Shown here: in pieces, positions 1-14,100 of the stretch | Layout: each line of letters opens with the position of its first letter | Position numbering within the stretch: position 1 is the first letter of the stretch | DNA from: Nyssa sinensis | Taxonomy: Eukaryota; Streptophyta; Magnoliopsida; Cornales; Nyssaceae | NCBI GenBank assembly: GCA_008638375.1 | Contig: CM018047.1 | Location: 54,873,727-54,937,726 of the forward strand | Reading direction: 5' to 3' | Length of the DNA: 64,000 nt | Notes under the pieces: generated by a model | The model's database searches: none | What the model saw: the letters and a program-made list of their open reading frames with translations, nothing else | What the model was told of the DNA's origin: nothing | Translations under genes and position numbers: made by a program

Positions 1-274
1 TTCATGTTATTATATTCTTTAATGGAACTCTTAGAATTATGATTAGCACGTTGCAGCAAAAGTCATTTTCTTGTCTGGAGTAAGCCAATAACTTTATGCA
101 ATGCTGATTTGGTGCTATTTTCTTACCATACCAAATTGTTCAAGTATCCTTCTAAGTTTCCATTTCTGTCAAGATTAACTGTTCTGAGACTCGGGATATA
201 AATTTTTTGTTTCAAAATTTCCAACTGGTAACTAGAGGCAGTTTACTCAGGTGATGCATCTTACCATTCATTAG
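1..274 (+). other. gatA intron, 3' part
   Basis: This is intron sequence ending in the acceptor TTAG at 271-274. No open frame here matches the segment that precedes the amidase signature in the GatA family, so the upstream exons lie outside the window. Nothing else is recognisable. Confidence 0.7.
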
Positions 275-586
275 GTGACAGCAAACCCTTGGGATTTGTC
301 GCGGGTGCCAGGAGGGTCTTCAGGGGGCTCAGCTGCAGCTGTTTCTGCTAGACAGTGTGTGGTATCTTTAGGAAGTGACACTGGTGGAAGTGTAAGGCAA
401 CCAGCATCCTTTTGTGCAGTTGTTGGACTGAAGCCGACCTATGGGCGTGTCTCAAGATATGGGCTTGTGGCATATGCATCATCACTGGATGTCATTGGAT
501 GCTTTGGCTCATCAGTTGTTGATGCAGGGATTCTACTGAATGCAATTTCGGGTCATGATAGACTTGATGCCACTAGTAGTAAGCGA
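275..586 (+). CDS. gatA: gatA exon with amidase signature and catalytic serines
   Basis: Contains 104 codons in phase 0, opening with [14 protein letters not shown] and ending ATSSKR before GTAAGG. It holds both catalytic serines (exon residues 15 and 39). The GTG at 275 is an internal Val codon, not a start. Confidence 0.95.
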
Positions 587-3500
587 GTAAGGTTCTTATA
601 CACTTATTTGTATATACAATTTCTTTATGATGGTCAATGAAGCCTGTTTATTTTTCTCGATCAGATCTTGATCCTATAAAATGGAAGCATATAACCAACA
701 ACTATTGTTTATTGAGATGCTTAGCTTAAAGGGGGAAGTAAACGAGTTCTATATTCTGTCAGGAAAGACTATCTATCAAAATACAAAACAAACCTGCCCA
801 CACACGGTGAGGGAAGAGAGACTTTTATTGTTGATCTTTGGAATTCTTATAAAAAGGATGGCTATGTCAGTTGGAGATTCAGCATGTGTGGTGTGAGCAA
901 TTTTTTATTTTTATTTTTATAAGTAAAAGTGTATATATTAACAAAAGTGCTGGAAGGGGACAGATCCATATATACAAAGGGGAGGCCTCTATTAGATAGG
1001 CCTTAAGATCCTCAAAAAATCCACTAAAAAACCTACATACAAAGGATAATCCTTTTGGCCCAAAAGAAAAGCAATCTCATAAAACTATCTTTGAATATAT
1101 AAGGGAGTTGTTCCTCCCCCCCCCTCCCCCCCCAAAACAAAAAAAAGCCTCTCCTATTTCTTTCTCTCCAAATACACCATATCAAGCACAAAGACACCAT
1201 CCTCCACACCCTTCTAGCTTCTTCCTTCGCTCGACCTCCACTCCAACAAAGAAGAAGCTCCTTCAATGAAGTGGGTGTCACCCAAGCACAACTGAAAATA
1301 GAGAGCCAAAAGCACCAACAATCCCAACCCCACGGACAGTGAACAACGAGGTGTTCTACTGTCTCCTCTTCCCCCTTGTACATTTAGCATCTTTTCAAAA
1401 AATGGAATCTCCCTTTTTGAAGATTAGCCATGGTCAAAACATCCCCCAAGCCGCCTCCCAAGCAAAGAAAGCAACCTTGGAAGAGACTTGGGAATGCCAA
1501 ATCATCGCTCCTCCCTTCTACCACCTTACGACTACTTAAAATCTCCAACAACTTAGCCACTTCTACCACCTCCCAATCAAAAAAATCCTCTTAAAATTTG
1601 GGGACCATACCACCTTCCGACCCACCTGAGAATAGTAATCCACCACCTGCTCCTCTTTCTTTGGGGATGTATTAAACAAATTGGGATAGCCCTCCCTCAA
1701 AGCCTCGTATCCCCACACCATACATCAACCCAAAACTTACCTCTTCTACCATCCCCCACTCAAAGCAAGTATGCTGCTGGAAATCATCTCTCCCTCTTTG
1801 AATCATTTGCCACACCCCACAACCCAAAGGTGGTGTGAGCTATTAACCATTCTCATTTCATCCTTACGAAGTACTCTGCTTGTGATGATACTTGGTTAGA
1901 ATTAAAAAATAACTAATTGATCTGGAAATTATGGAAGTAAACTTTGAAAATGAGATATTAGATCATTTTTGTGCATTCTTGTTGACTGTTCTGTTATAAT
2001 ATTGCAACATTTTTTTTCCCAGGAAGTTCCCGACTTCACATCTCAATTCATCGCTAAAGAAATTTTGGAACCTAAACCTTTGAAAGGACTGAGAATTGGT
2101 GTCATTCGTGAAACTCTTGATGATGGAGTTGATTCAGAAGTAATATCTTCAATCCATACTGCTGCTTCTCATTTGGAAGAACTAGGATGCAGTGTGACAG
2201 AGGTACTTCTTTTCTAATGAATTTTCCTTTCTATATGTGCCTGCCCTTCATCCCTTAGTTGAAGAGTAAAAGCATTCCATTTAATTTGCTGTTTCAATTA
2301 TTATTATTATTATTTCAAATGTAACTTGCAGGTCTCATTGCCCTCCTTCTCCCTTGGGTTACCAGCCTACTATATTCTTGCTTCATCTGAATCATCTTCA
2401 AACCTATCACGTTATGATGCTATAAGGTGATATGCGGAAAGATTCTTCTAATTATATGCTTATTTCCTTTGTTGCAATCAGTGTGCTTTAACCTGGAAAA
2501 AAAATTGGCATCAACAAAGGACTTGTGGAGAAGTGTTTCTTAATAGTAGTTAGATAAGATAGTGAATTCTTCCCTTCATTTGCCTGTTGACATCCAGGTA
2601 TGGAAATCAAGTTGTTGCTGATGAGCTAAATTCCCTTTATGGGGATTCCCGCACTAAAGGGTTTGGTTCTGAGGTATGGAGACATCTGAACTGACTCTCT
2701 AATAGCAGTTTAGCAATGTTTCTCTTTGTGTTTAAGAGAGATGATATTGGAACACATGGTTTGAGATGCTGTAAAACAATTAGACTAAATGGAAATTTGA
2801 AAGAATATTTAGGCTGGTTAGTGACCTGAAAGTAACAGGTGAGTACATTTTAACAGGTCAAAATGAGAATTTTAACGGGAACTTATGCGCTTTCGGCTGG
2901 TTATTACGATGCATATTACAAGCGTGCCCAGCAGGTACCATACTGTCATTCTATTTATTTTCATATGTACGATGAAGATTAATCACCATATATTTCTGTT
3001 ACAAGAAAACCAAAATTGATCTTACACAAATATAAATAAATAATAATTGTAGATAAATGGTGCTGAAAACCAACCATTGGACGTGGAAGTTATTTGGTGT
3101 TCATTTTTTGAAACGACAGTTATGATATATTTCTATTATTGCCATTGAAATATAGACCTTTTAGTATTGTGATGTTATGATTTCTTAAAACAACAACAAT
3201 GGAACCCGTAAAACCATTGAAATATAGACCTTTAGTATTGTGATGCTGTGATTTCTTAAAACAACAACAATGGAACCTGTAAAAACCCTATCTGTAATAT
3301 GGTTATAATTGTTATGTTCTGTATTCTAAGATTTATGTTCCTATTACTAAAAAAAAAAAAATTATGTTCCTATTGAGACTGTATTTATTGTATAAGAAGA
3401 AATTTATGATCACAATAGCGTTTTAGGTGAGGGCCTTAGTTCAGAAAAGCTTCAAGGCAGCATTAGATGAAAATGACATCCTAATTTCACCGGCTGCTCC

Positions 3501-5219
3501 GTCTGCTGCTTATAAGATTGGTATGACCATTACATATTTTGCTCTTGCAGTTGTACTTTCATTCTGATACTGTGACCTCTTTTCCTTTCCTTTCCTTTCT
3601 TTCTTCTTTTTTATTTTTTAAATGGAACAATTAAATACCTAATAACATGTGACACTTACAGGTGAAAAGAAAAATGATCCGTTGGCAATGTATGCTGGTG
3701 ACATCATGACTGTAAGTGTGTCCAGGCTACTTCACACTGCTATGTTTCTGTTTTTGCTTTTTCTTTTTATGCATCTTTATTTAGAATTCGGTGGTGGTTG
3801 TTTCAGTTTGGAGAATAATACCTGAAACCCCTCCCCCACAGCCTCCCAGACAATATATGTATGTATATGTATACACATCTTTTTGAATAAGATTAGTGAA
3901 AAAAAATTTTATGTTGTTACCAATGTTTTAAAAACCGGACCTGACCGGACTAGCCGGTTGGACCAGAAAAATTGGGAACCGGTCATAGTTCCAGTCCGGT
4001 TAGGATGCTAAAACCGTTATAACACAAAAAATGGTGCTTTTAAGAAAAATCGAAAATACCAGTGGTTAAACCGGCGGTTCAATTGAACCAGTAAACGGTT
4101 CAATAAAAGGGTCTGGTTCAAAAATTACCTCACGCTCCAATGTCTAAATACTTTTTTGACTTTTTCTAGTTATTTGTTCCCAGTAAATTACTGGACAACA
4201 CGTCAATCTCTCTGTGTTTAATGCAAGTTTTGATGAAATATTTTATAAACCTCCATTTCCAATGCAATCTACATCTTTTCCGATGTGGGGCAATGGGGTG
4301 ATATGAATTTCAAGCAACTCTTTTTTATCATCACTTAATTCTTGCATTTCATGCCTTACAATCGATGTGGGACTCTCGGAAAACAACTTAGTTAAATTCA
4401 TACAACTATGAGATTTTAGTTTATTATAATAAATCAATAAAGCTGTAAAAAAGTAAATTAACTTTAGATCATTAAAACTTTTATTCAAAGAATGAAATCT
4501 TTATTTTTAGAGTAAATTACATTGACATCCTCTGAGGTTTCTGACAATTGTAGATGACACTCCTTTTCTTTCTAAAATTATACTGTACCCCTTGTTAGAC
4601 TTGTTTGATAAACGGAGTGGACAAAACTTTCAAAAAGACGAATTTGTCCTTCAATTAAAAATGTTTTATTTGGTCAAAGAGTCAACCAAAACTAAACCTA
4701 CCATACTAAACATATAACCCATGTTGTCTTTGATGAGCAAATTTCTCACCTGAGAGCGAGAAGATTGAGAAAACATGGATGACGATGGAAAAGCATGGAA
4801 CCCATTTTGGAACAGTGGTTTCTTCACCATTTTAGACGGCTAGGAAAGCATGGCAAAGTATTTCAGTGGCCAGTGAGGAAGAGGCGGTGGTTTGATGAAG
4901 GTGGGTTTGCCACGATGGTGAGAGGGGTTGGTAGCATCGGTGGTGATAGCGATTGGTCACGTGGACACCACTGGTGATGGTGGTTTTCGACACCGATGGT
5001 AACAATAGTAGTGAATTTGGTGATATTCATGTACATATATGCATATATATACACACACACACACATACATATACAGTTGCTTTCTCTCCCAAATTGAGGA
5101 GTACAAAATCAAGGCAAGAGGAAACAGATGTTTTGGGAGTAAGGTTGCAGTGGGTTGGGGATTTGCTTGAAAGTCATGAGAGGAAGTGTATATATCTATA
5201 TATACACACACGCACACAC

Positions 5220-5276
<57 letters not shown>

Positions 5277-8200
5277 AAAGACCCGTGGAAGGCATTGTTG
5301 AGGATCTGCAATTGGTTGGATTTTCGTTGTGGGTATGAACCTTCAAATCAATCTCTTCAATCCTTTTATCTCACATTCAAATACATACATACATATATAT
5401 ATATATGTATGAATATACCAAAGCCCCATGGAAGGCATTGTTGAGGATCTGCAATTGGTTGGATTTTCGTTGTGGGTATGAACCTTCAAATCAATCTCTT
5501 CAATCCTTTTATCTCACATTCAAATCTCTCTCCCCCCACTCAACACATTTGAGAAATGTCCAACTGGCTTCAAAGAAGACCCTCCAAATCACTACCCTTT
5601 GCTCCCCCATAATGAGCCTCCCCTCTGTGCAATAGCAATTTCGTTGTATTTGGATTTTGAGTCATTGTGGACTGTGGAATTGTGGAAGGAGGGTTGAGAA
5701 AATGGGTCTTTGTAAGTGGTGATATTAAGGATTACAGGCTCTGAATTTTTTTTTATTTTTTTTTCACGTGTTGGTGAAGGAGAAGAAGAATGTGGGTTTG
5801 AGAAGGTTAATAGGATTGGGGCTGACGAAGATTTGGATCGAGAGATGTACGGTGGAGGCGGTTGGAGAGATTTGGAACCATTATTTTCTCCAGGAAAAAT
5901 TCAGCTACTCGAAAACACTTTTTTTTCTCTTGATCTCGTGTATTTGGTGGGATGTCTTAACATTCCTCCCTGGTTCAGTTGTGATCTTTTTGAATAAAAA
6001 AATACAGTAGCCTTGAAGTTGACGGTGACAAGCCGGAGGAATTTATTGTTTAATAATTTAATTTTGAGGGTAAGATTGTCTTTTCAATCATTAGAAGGGT
6101 AAAATTGACATTTATAAAATTTATATCACTGATGTCAGCAAATTCCGTCAGAGTCACTAACGGCTCTTGACGGCAAGGGGGGTATTGTTACTAACATTAA
6201 AAAGTTAAAGGGTGCAATGTAATTTCAGAAAGAAGAGGGGTGCCATCTGCAATTGTCAGAAACCTCAGGGAGGTCAGTAAAATTTACCTTTATTTTTAAA
6301 TTGTTTATGTTAATTGTTTTTAATCATGATTTTATGTTTGAAATATTGTAGAAATACAGTATTTGTAACATTCTTATGTTATTTGAATGTTATTGTATTC
6401 TAGATATTTTCAGGTTTAGAAAGATGATAATAAATTTTACATAAATTTTATTTTTTCATATTTTTAAGAATTTTATAAGTTATTAAAATTAATAAGAAAT
6501 ATATTTATAACGTCATGGTTTAATTTCGGTTGACTTGACGGTTGAACCACTGACCTGTGACTCGGTCATTTTTCCGGTTCATAGAGCGGTCTGGGTTTCC
6601 AAACATTGGTTGTTACATATAAAATGGATTTCTACTTATAAAAAAGTGTTCAACCAGGTCTGGTGGCAAAACTGGATTTTCTTTTCTTTTTTCTTTTTTG
6701 TTTGATTAGTATATTCTAAGAAGCATGGACACAGACATGGACATGGACATGGACACGGACAAAAAAAGTAGGACCCGGATACGTCAAGGATACATTGAAT
6801 ATATATATATATTTTATATGACTATATAATAAAAATCTAACATTATTTCAATTAAAATTGGCATAAAATTACACAAATTTCAAAAAATTTATTAATCATT
6901 AACATTCATGATTTAAGTTTTAAAACAAATTTACTAATTACTACATAGAACATATATATGTATATATATATAACAAAAAAGAAAAAGAAAAAGAAAAAGA
7001 ATAGAAGAGTAGAAAGAGAGGGAAAATATCCACACAAAAAGGAAAAAGAAAAAAAAAACGTGTTCATAATGTATCCGAAATTTAGAAAAAAAACAAATAA
7101 AATTGGACACTCTTTTTATGCATGTTTGACACGTGTCCGGGAAGTGTTCGAGAGTGTTCATGTCCGACATGTCGATATGTGTCCAACATGAACACATGAG
7201 CCAAAATAAAATGTATGCTTCATAGAGTATATTTAGATAGGCACAAGGAATGACTCAGTGAAAGGCCCTGATAACCAAAAATTATGGAAATTAATCAATC
7301 CATAGACTGGTGTCACAACCTTTCCAAAAGTACGCCTGCTTCTCTGATTCCAATTACACCATATTAGACACAAAGGTGCCACCATCTTGAGCCTGCCTGG
7401 GCTGCTTCTTGGTGCAGCCCTCTGCCCACAATGAAGCATCTCAACTGATGAGCCTGACATAACCCACAGAACACCAAAAATGGACATAGCAACACACCGA
7501 AAATGGTGGTAAGAGCATGATTTAGATTAGTTCAATGGCAGTTCTGATTGACTGATAAATGGAAATTTGGTTAATTTCATTTATAAATTGGGAGGTGGAA
7601 GAAGCGGAGGAACTTATGGCTATTATTTGTAATTTTGGGTTAAATGAGGGAGGTAGGGATGAGATGGTTTGGACAGCAAATGGTAACAAAAATTCACTGT
7701 CCAATCGTTTTATAGGGGGTTGGTGGACAAGTTTGAGGGACACTTTCCATGAAAGCTTATTTGGAAGTCTCGGGTCAGTCAAAAAGTGGCGTTTTTTGCT
7801 TATGGTTGCTTGGGGAGCCATTTTGACCGCAGATAATCTTAAACGGAGAGGTTATTATCTTCCAAGCCAATGTTGTTTATGTAAGCAAGAGGAAGAGACA
7901 CTTGACCATCTTCCAATTTATTGTCGCATGGCAAGGGAAGTGTGGAATTTAATGTTCTCTTTGTTTGGAGTTAGTTGGGCAATGCCGACTTCAATCAAGG
8001 ATGTTCTTTTGGGATGGAGGTGTAGCCAGATTTTAAAGGAGATGAGGATTGCTTGGAAAATGACACCCCTTTGTGTTATTTGGTGTTTGTGTAAAGAAAG
8101 AAATAGAAGGATGTTTGAAGGAGTTGAGTTATCTCTTTGGCATTTTAAAGATAGTTTTTTGAGACTTTTTTTTGTGGATAAAAAAAGAATATCCATTGTA

Positions 8201-11200
8201 TTTAGATAAGTTCATAGATTTTTTGGGGGACTTTAGGCTTTAATTGTTGTAGCTGGTTCCCTATTTTTGTACATTGTTTTGCCCCCCTCGGGTGCCTTGT
8301 TTATAATGCATGATTATTGATTAAAAAAAAAAACTGATGTCCACTCCAGTATGTAACTCTGGGTAGAGTGAAATGGAAGTGCAGGATACCAGGAGCTGAC
8401 TCTAATCATTAGGTCAGTTTATGATGACCACGGGAACTCAGTTTCTGTGCTCATCAATCTCATCCTCAATCCATCCAATCTATGGTTAGTAACTCTAGAA
8501 TAGTAATACGTATTCAAAAAGAAAAGGAAAAAACAGAAAAACAAGAAACAAAAAAGGAACTCTAGAATGGTTTTGGAGCCAACACTATTTAATATGCTCT
8601 TACCATGGGGACTTTTGAAAATGAACCTAGTGGTGGTCCCAAATCTTTACAGATTTTTTAATGCTTGACATGAAAGTGTTTGGCTAGTGATTTGCAAATA
8701 TAAACACAAGTATAGCTTTCCATGCGGGATTTAGGGCATTGGTTATAACTCAACATCTTCAAGTCATGGGGAGTGGACAATGCATCAAGTATTTGGGCAA
8801 ATGCTTTACATACAATGCGTAATTACATACATACCTACCTTTTTTTATTTTGACTCATTCCGATACATACATTATTTATGAACCTATCTGCATATACCTA
8901 TGAGCTACACATTGGTTCATGCATAAGCAGACAAGCACACATGTGTAGGCACACTTGGTGTCAAATCTGGACGAGATAGTCAAGATCTTAAGTAAGATCT
9001 TGATTCTTGGTCAATGCAAGACAAAAAAGAGAGATCAAATTCTGATTAGAGGTATTTTTTCCTCTCATTTTTGGTGGAAATCTTTGCATCTCAAAATATC
9101 AAGTGGAAATATTAATTTCTCAAGGAATGTGCTAATTTCTCACCAATATGTCATCAATATTATGGAATTCCCAACCAATATTTTACATCATGACACTCTC
9201 ACTGCTCCTTTGCATTCACATAGGTTATCTACCGTTGCATCCGATTGCTTATTATGGATTGTAGGGCCATTTGTAACTCATTTATTGATTATGCAGCAAG
9301 ATTGAGAGAGAGGCCTAGTCCTATGAGGATAGATAAAGTGAAGCTGTCTTTTGGAATTTGATTTTTTTTTTTTCAATATCCCCTTATTCAATGGAAAGAC
9401 TGCTATGTTGAACTTCAAAGATTCTAGAAGGAAACCCCAAAAGGGGTAGCCAAGTGGTAGGCGGCCGCGAGATAGATGGGAGTAATCCCCATTAGTCTTG
9501 GGTTCAATACTCCATAGGCTCAAACATCCCTTGGGGCCACCCTAGGGCCTTACACCAAATGTCCGCTTTTCCTGGTGCATGTAGTGGGGGTATGCATCGC
9601 TCCGTGGGATTAGTCGGTCAACTTCGCTCGCTCTGAGGGATTGGATACCCACGGTTAACTGAAAAAAAAAAAAAGATTGTAGAAGGAGAAGCAAGGATCC
9701 CGGGTTGGTTTGTAAGCTTGAAATTGAAAAAGCTTATGGTCATGTTAACTGGGATTTTTTTGTTGTATGCCTTGGAAAGAATGGGTTTCGGGCTTCGTTA
9801 GGGGAAGTGGATCAAGATTCATATTTCCTATGTCAAATTCTTAGTGTTGGTAAATGGATCTTTTGTGGGCTTTTTTAGGAGCTCAAGAGGATTGTTGCAA
9901 GAGGATCGTCTTTTCCCCTTTTTGTTCATTTTGGTGATGGAGTCATCGAGTATGATGTTGGATAGATCAGTAGTGGAGGCTGTACTTATTAGTATCTTCT
10001 AATACGTTTCGATATGGGGATAAAACCATACGTATTTTTGTAGTTGTATCTTTTGAACTGTATCGCACGATTCGTGATAGGTATCGTAAGATATGTTTTG
10101 ATACTACGTACATGTGATACGCACAATGAAGCTAAACATCGTTTTGACATATTTTTTGTTGTTTTGTTATATACGTTGATTTTTCTTTTATTTGGTTTTA
10201 TATTACCTCTTTATAATGCCTAGAGATCTTTCCTCAAACAAGAAAGAAAACAAGTACTTTTAGAAGATGAGTATGAGTAAGGACATACAAGAAGTTAAAG
10301 AAGAAAAATGAAATAAAAAATTGTTGGCATTTGATGATGATGATCATAATGATACCATTGAAATTGGATATTGAGATGAAAATGAGATGGATTATAAAAA
10401 TGAATTATTTTGAATTGTCTTTAAATTTTGATATTTATAACTATGTTGGAAATTTCATTATTAACTTTCGGTTTGAAACTTGTAATATTTATAAATCTTG
10501 ATTCTTGTATTGTATAAAATTTTAAGTTGATTTTTTCCATTAAGTGAGTTGAAATTTAAGTTGATTTTTGCCATATCTCCTTTTTGACCCGACAACCTCT
10601 CCAATGAATGAGGAGCTCATGCACATAGGCCGGCAAAACCCACGAGTAGTCAAACAAACCAAAAACAAGGTTCCAGCAATTGACAGCAAGAGAACAATGA
10701 GTGAGAAGATGATCCACTGATTCCGTTGCTTCTTTGCACGTATAACATCTACTAATCAAGTGGAAACCACAATGCTGCAAATTGTCCGAGGTCAAGATAG
10801 CACCCCATGCAACAACCCAACCAAAAAAAGCCACCCTTGAAGGTGCCTTTGAGCGCCAAATAGTCTTCCAAGGGAAATGATTAGCCCTTCTCCCAATCAA
10901 ACTTCTATAAAAAGACTTCACCATGAAGAAATTTTGGCTTCTAACGGACCAAAACATAGGGTCAGTTCTTCGTATGGATGGATGATAACTATCCAGCGCC
11001 TCCATCAAAGCTACTACCTAGGGGACCTCCCAATCGTGGAAATTCCTTCTAAAATGCGAACTCCACACCACCCCACTCCCCTCCGTAGAACATAAATCAG
11101 CCACCTTTGCATTCTTGTCACAAGACAGCTTGTATAAATTAGGAAAATCATCTTTAAGCACCCTTTCACCACACCACCGATCATCCTAGAACTTCACCCT

Positions 11201-11886
11201 AGACCCCTCACCCAACACCAGCCGAGCCCTACTCCTTAAATCCTCCACCCCCTTCTGAATTGATTTCCATAGCCCACACTCCCCTGACCCCACCACCTCA
11301 CCAGGAAACCTCCCATCCTCCTTGAAAGCATACTTAAAGCCATCGCCAACTCCTTCCAAAGCATATTGCTCCCCACCCCATAGTGCGAAAGCCACTTCCC
11401 CAACAAAGCTTTGTTGAAAACCAATAGATTTTTCACACCAAGACCCCCTTCCTGATAGGGGATGTGATTGACAACCATACAAGTCTGAATTAACATTGCC
11501 ATTAAATGCCCAAGAATTGGAAACACTTTGAACTTACAATCTTATCATCACTTGGAACAAGATAAGAACTCCAATAAATTACATGGTAAGTAAAAAAGAA
11601 TCCAAAAAGACTTTACGATCCCATATCGAGAAGCATCCATATCATATAAAGATTGGGGAACACAATAGAGCTCTGCTTAACCAAATATATGAGAGATTAG
11701 ATTGTTAAAGAATTTTTTTTCTACAAGAATCAAGCAGAGATGCATTGATCATAACAAATAGATTTAGTCTACTCCTTGTGACAAACAAAAGGTGCCCCAA
11801 GGCCAATGTCATACAAATCGATCAAGTCATTGATCGTATACGTTTCATATATTACTAAGCATCACCTTTTGTACACCATACATAAT

Positions 11887-11926
<40 letters not shown>

Positions 11927-14055
11927 TGCATTTTGGAACTATACATCTAATTTAACACTGCCTTTTATGCTATATATTGCATTATAGTCTATATTAATAT
12001 TTTGTGAAGTTTCATTGAAATTGTTCTGTTTTTTGTTACTAATTCTACCATGTTGTCACAATAGTTTTGATATTTGATTGTTTTTTTGACAAGTGTAAAT
12101 TAAAGAGTACCCAAGGGAGGCAACCCTATATACAAAAGAGGAGACCCAAACAAAGATTAGAGTCTCACATCACACAAAAGTTCTACAAAAGTATCCACCG
12201 AAGGAATGAAGGACCCTACAACCCCTACATACAAAATACACAAAAAAAAAAAAAATTTACTTTGACCCCACAAGGGAAAACTTCTTGCCCTTAAAAAATT
12301 CTTCTATTTTTTTCTTTCCATTTACATCAAAATAAACAAAGTGGAGTTGCTTCCCAAATCTTATGGACACTTCACTTTTTACAACCACCCCCAGCTTTTA
12401 AAGAACTCTATCACCGTATATGGCATGATCTAAAGACAACCAAAGAGAGAGAACAAGACACTTCACATGCCACCTTACAATGAAGAAAGAAATACTCCAC
12501 AGTTTCCTCATCACTCTAGCAAATCACATGCCGATTAGCTAACTTGAATCCTCTTTTCTTCAAGTTTTCTCTGGTTAACCCCATGCAACCGCCCACCAAA
12601 AAGAAGCCACTTTCATAGGTACTTTAAGCCTCCAAACACTCTTCCAAGGAAAGTCTTTAACCCCTCTCATGGAAAGCACCTTATAGAAGGACTTGATGAT
12701 GAAGCCCCTTCCCTTCCTGGCAACAACCTAATTACATCATCTCTATCAAGTCTGACTTTAACCTTGTGCGAAACTTCTAACATCGTTGTAACCTCCCCTA
12801 CCTCTCAATCTTGAAAGTGTCTCCTAAACTAAGGAGTCCAGACCATCTCACCTCCCAATTGGTGCAAAAAATCTGCCACTGTAGCTTCTTTGTGAGAGGT
12901 TAGATAAAAGAGTTGAGGAAATTTCTCCTTAAAAACCAAGCTTCCCTGCCAAACATCACTCCAAAATATAACTTTCTTCCTCGAACCCACTTCAAAAAAA
13001 TATGCATTTCTAGAAATCCCCACCATCCGTTCTTATGCTCTTCCACAAACATGCCAAGAGGACCCTCCACCACTTTAGACTTCCACTCCTCTTCTAAGCA
13101 CCCATACTTAATTTCAATAATTATCCTCCACCAAGCGTAAGGCTCCATAGCAAATCTCCAAAGTCACTTCCTAAGAAGAGCATAATTAAACACCCTTCAT
13201 TTTTTTATCCCCAACCCACCCTCATTAAATTGGAACTCGAATTTTATTTCAACACACAAGGTATATCTTCCTCTCATCACCCAAGCCACCCCTAAGAAAG
13301 CTCCTCTATAGCTTATCCAATCTTCACTACCAACACCAGAATGGGAAAAAGAGACTTGAAATAGGTAAAAAGACTTGACAAAATGCTCCGAATAAGTATA
13401 AGCTTTCCCTATTTTGATAAATAATTGCTCTTCCACCCTGCCCAACCTCTTTTGAAATATGTCTACGACCCACCACATCCCAAACCTCTTTATTCTTTGT
13501 TGTAACTCCCAAACGTAAACCCAGGTAAACAATTGGACGAGTACCAACTTTACATCCTAGATTCCCTAAAAGCTCCTTAACATTCTCCACCTCACCAATC
13601 AGAAGTAGTTCTCTCTTCCCTAGGTTGACCTTCAACCCACAACCATATACATCTCAAAAACCTCAACTGAGCCTCCTCTGTCCCACAAAAGACAATAGTA
13701 TTGTCGACAAACAAAAGATGTGACAGCATCATCATCCTGACATCTCATTCCCCCACATCAAAACCCGAAATGATGCCCCCACCATAGTTGTCAAAACGTG
13801 TAACAAAACACGTATCATTTTTTAGAAAAAAATGTACCGTGTATCACTATGAAGCACAAACACTATTTTGCATCATGTATCAGTGTCAGACCCGGACATG
13901 CTTGGACACGTGTCAAATACACTCGAACACGTGAAAAGTCTCCAATTTTTTTGAATTCAAACACGTCTTGGACACATTAAGGACACATTTTTAATTATTT
14001 TTTAAAAAACTTTTTTGGATTTTCTTCTATTTTTCTCCTCTTCTTCTCCACTTAT

Positions 14056-14100
<45 letters not shown>

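Larger units (their letters stand above)
4510..6287. mobile_element. MULE-like TIR element nested in the hAT-like element
   Basis: The terminal inverted repeats are about 37 bp. The left end runs GTAAATTACATTGACATCC...GAGGTTTCTGACAATTG and the right end is its near-complement. CTTTATTTTTA (11 bp) is present at 4499-4509 and 6288-6298, in keeping with the 9-11-bp TSDs of Mutator-like elements. No transposase is recognisable. Short open frames inside fall in AT/AC repeats and a tandem duplication and do not look coding. Related ends occur at 25,227-25,745, 42,248-42,622 and about 61,536. Confidence 0.75.
3921..6608. mobile_element. hAT-like non-autonomous DNA transposon (host of a nested element)
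   Basis: The 8-bp direct repeat GTTGTTAC flanks the element at 3913-3920 and 6609-6616. The termini are inverted: CAATGTTTTAAAAACC at the left, and the reverse complement of the right end reads CAATGTTTGGAAACCC. An 8-bp TSD and a CAATG terminus (fits YARNG) point to the hAT superfamily. Sub-terminal DNA is rich in ACCGG/GGTTCAATTGAACC motifs at both ends. No transposase is seen. About 1.8 kb of the interior is a separate nested element. Confidence 0.82.

Noticed and set aside
4953..5444. Open frames on both strands through 5 kb
   Set aside because: They run through AC/AT microsatellites and a duplicated block inside a transposon; the residue content is repeat-driven (Tyr/Ile/His).
7559..8209. 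216-codon open frame that looks like a gene
   Set aside because: Its motifs (zf-RVT cysteine cluster, [15 protein letters not shown]) are those of a LINE ORF2 tail, and it ends in a poly(A) retroposon tail.
9447..9513. tRNA gene
   Set aside because: A and B boxes are present but the cloverleaf stems do not pair; a poly(A) tail and TSD show a SINE. The same applies to 35,415, 41,424 and 49,349.
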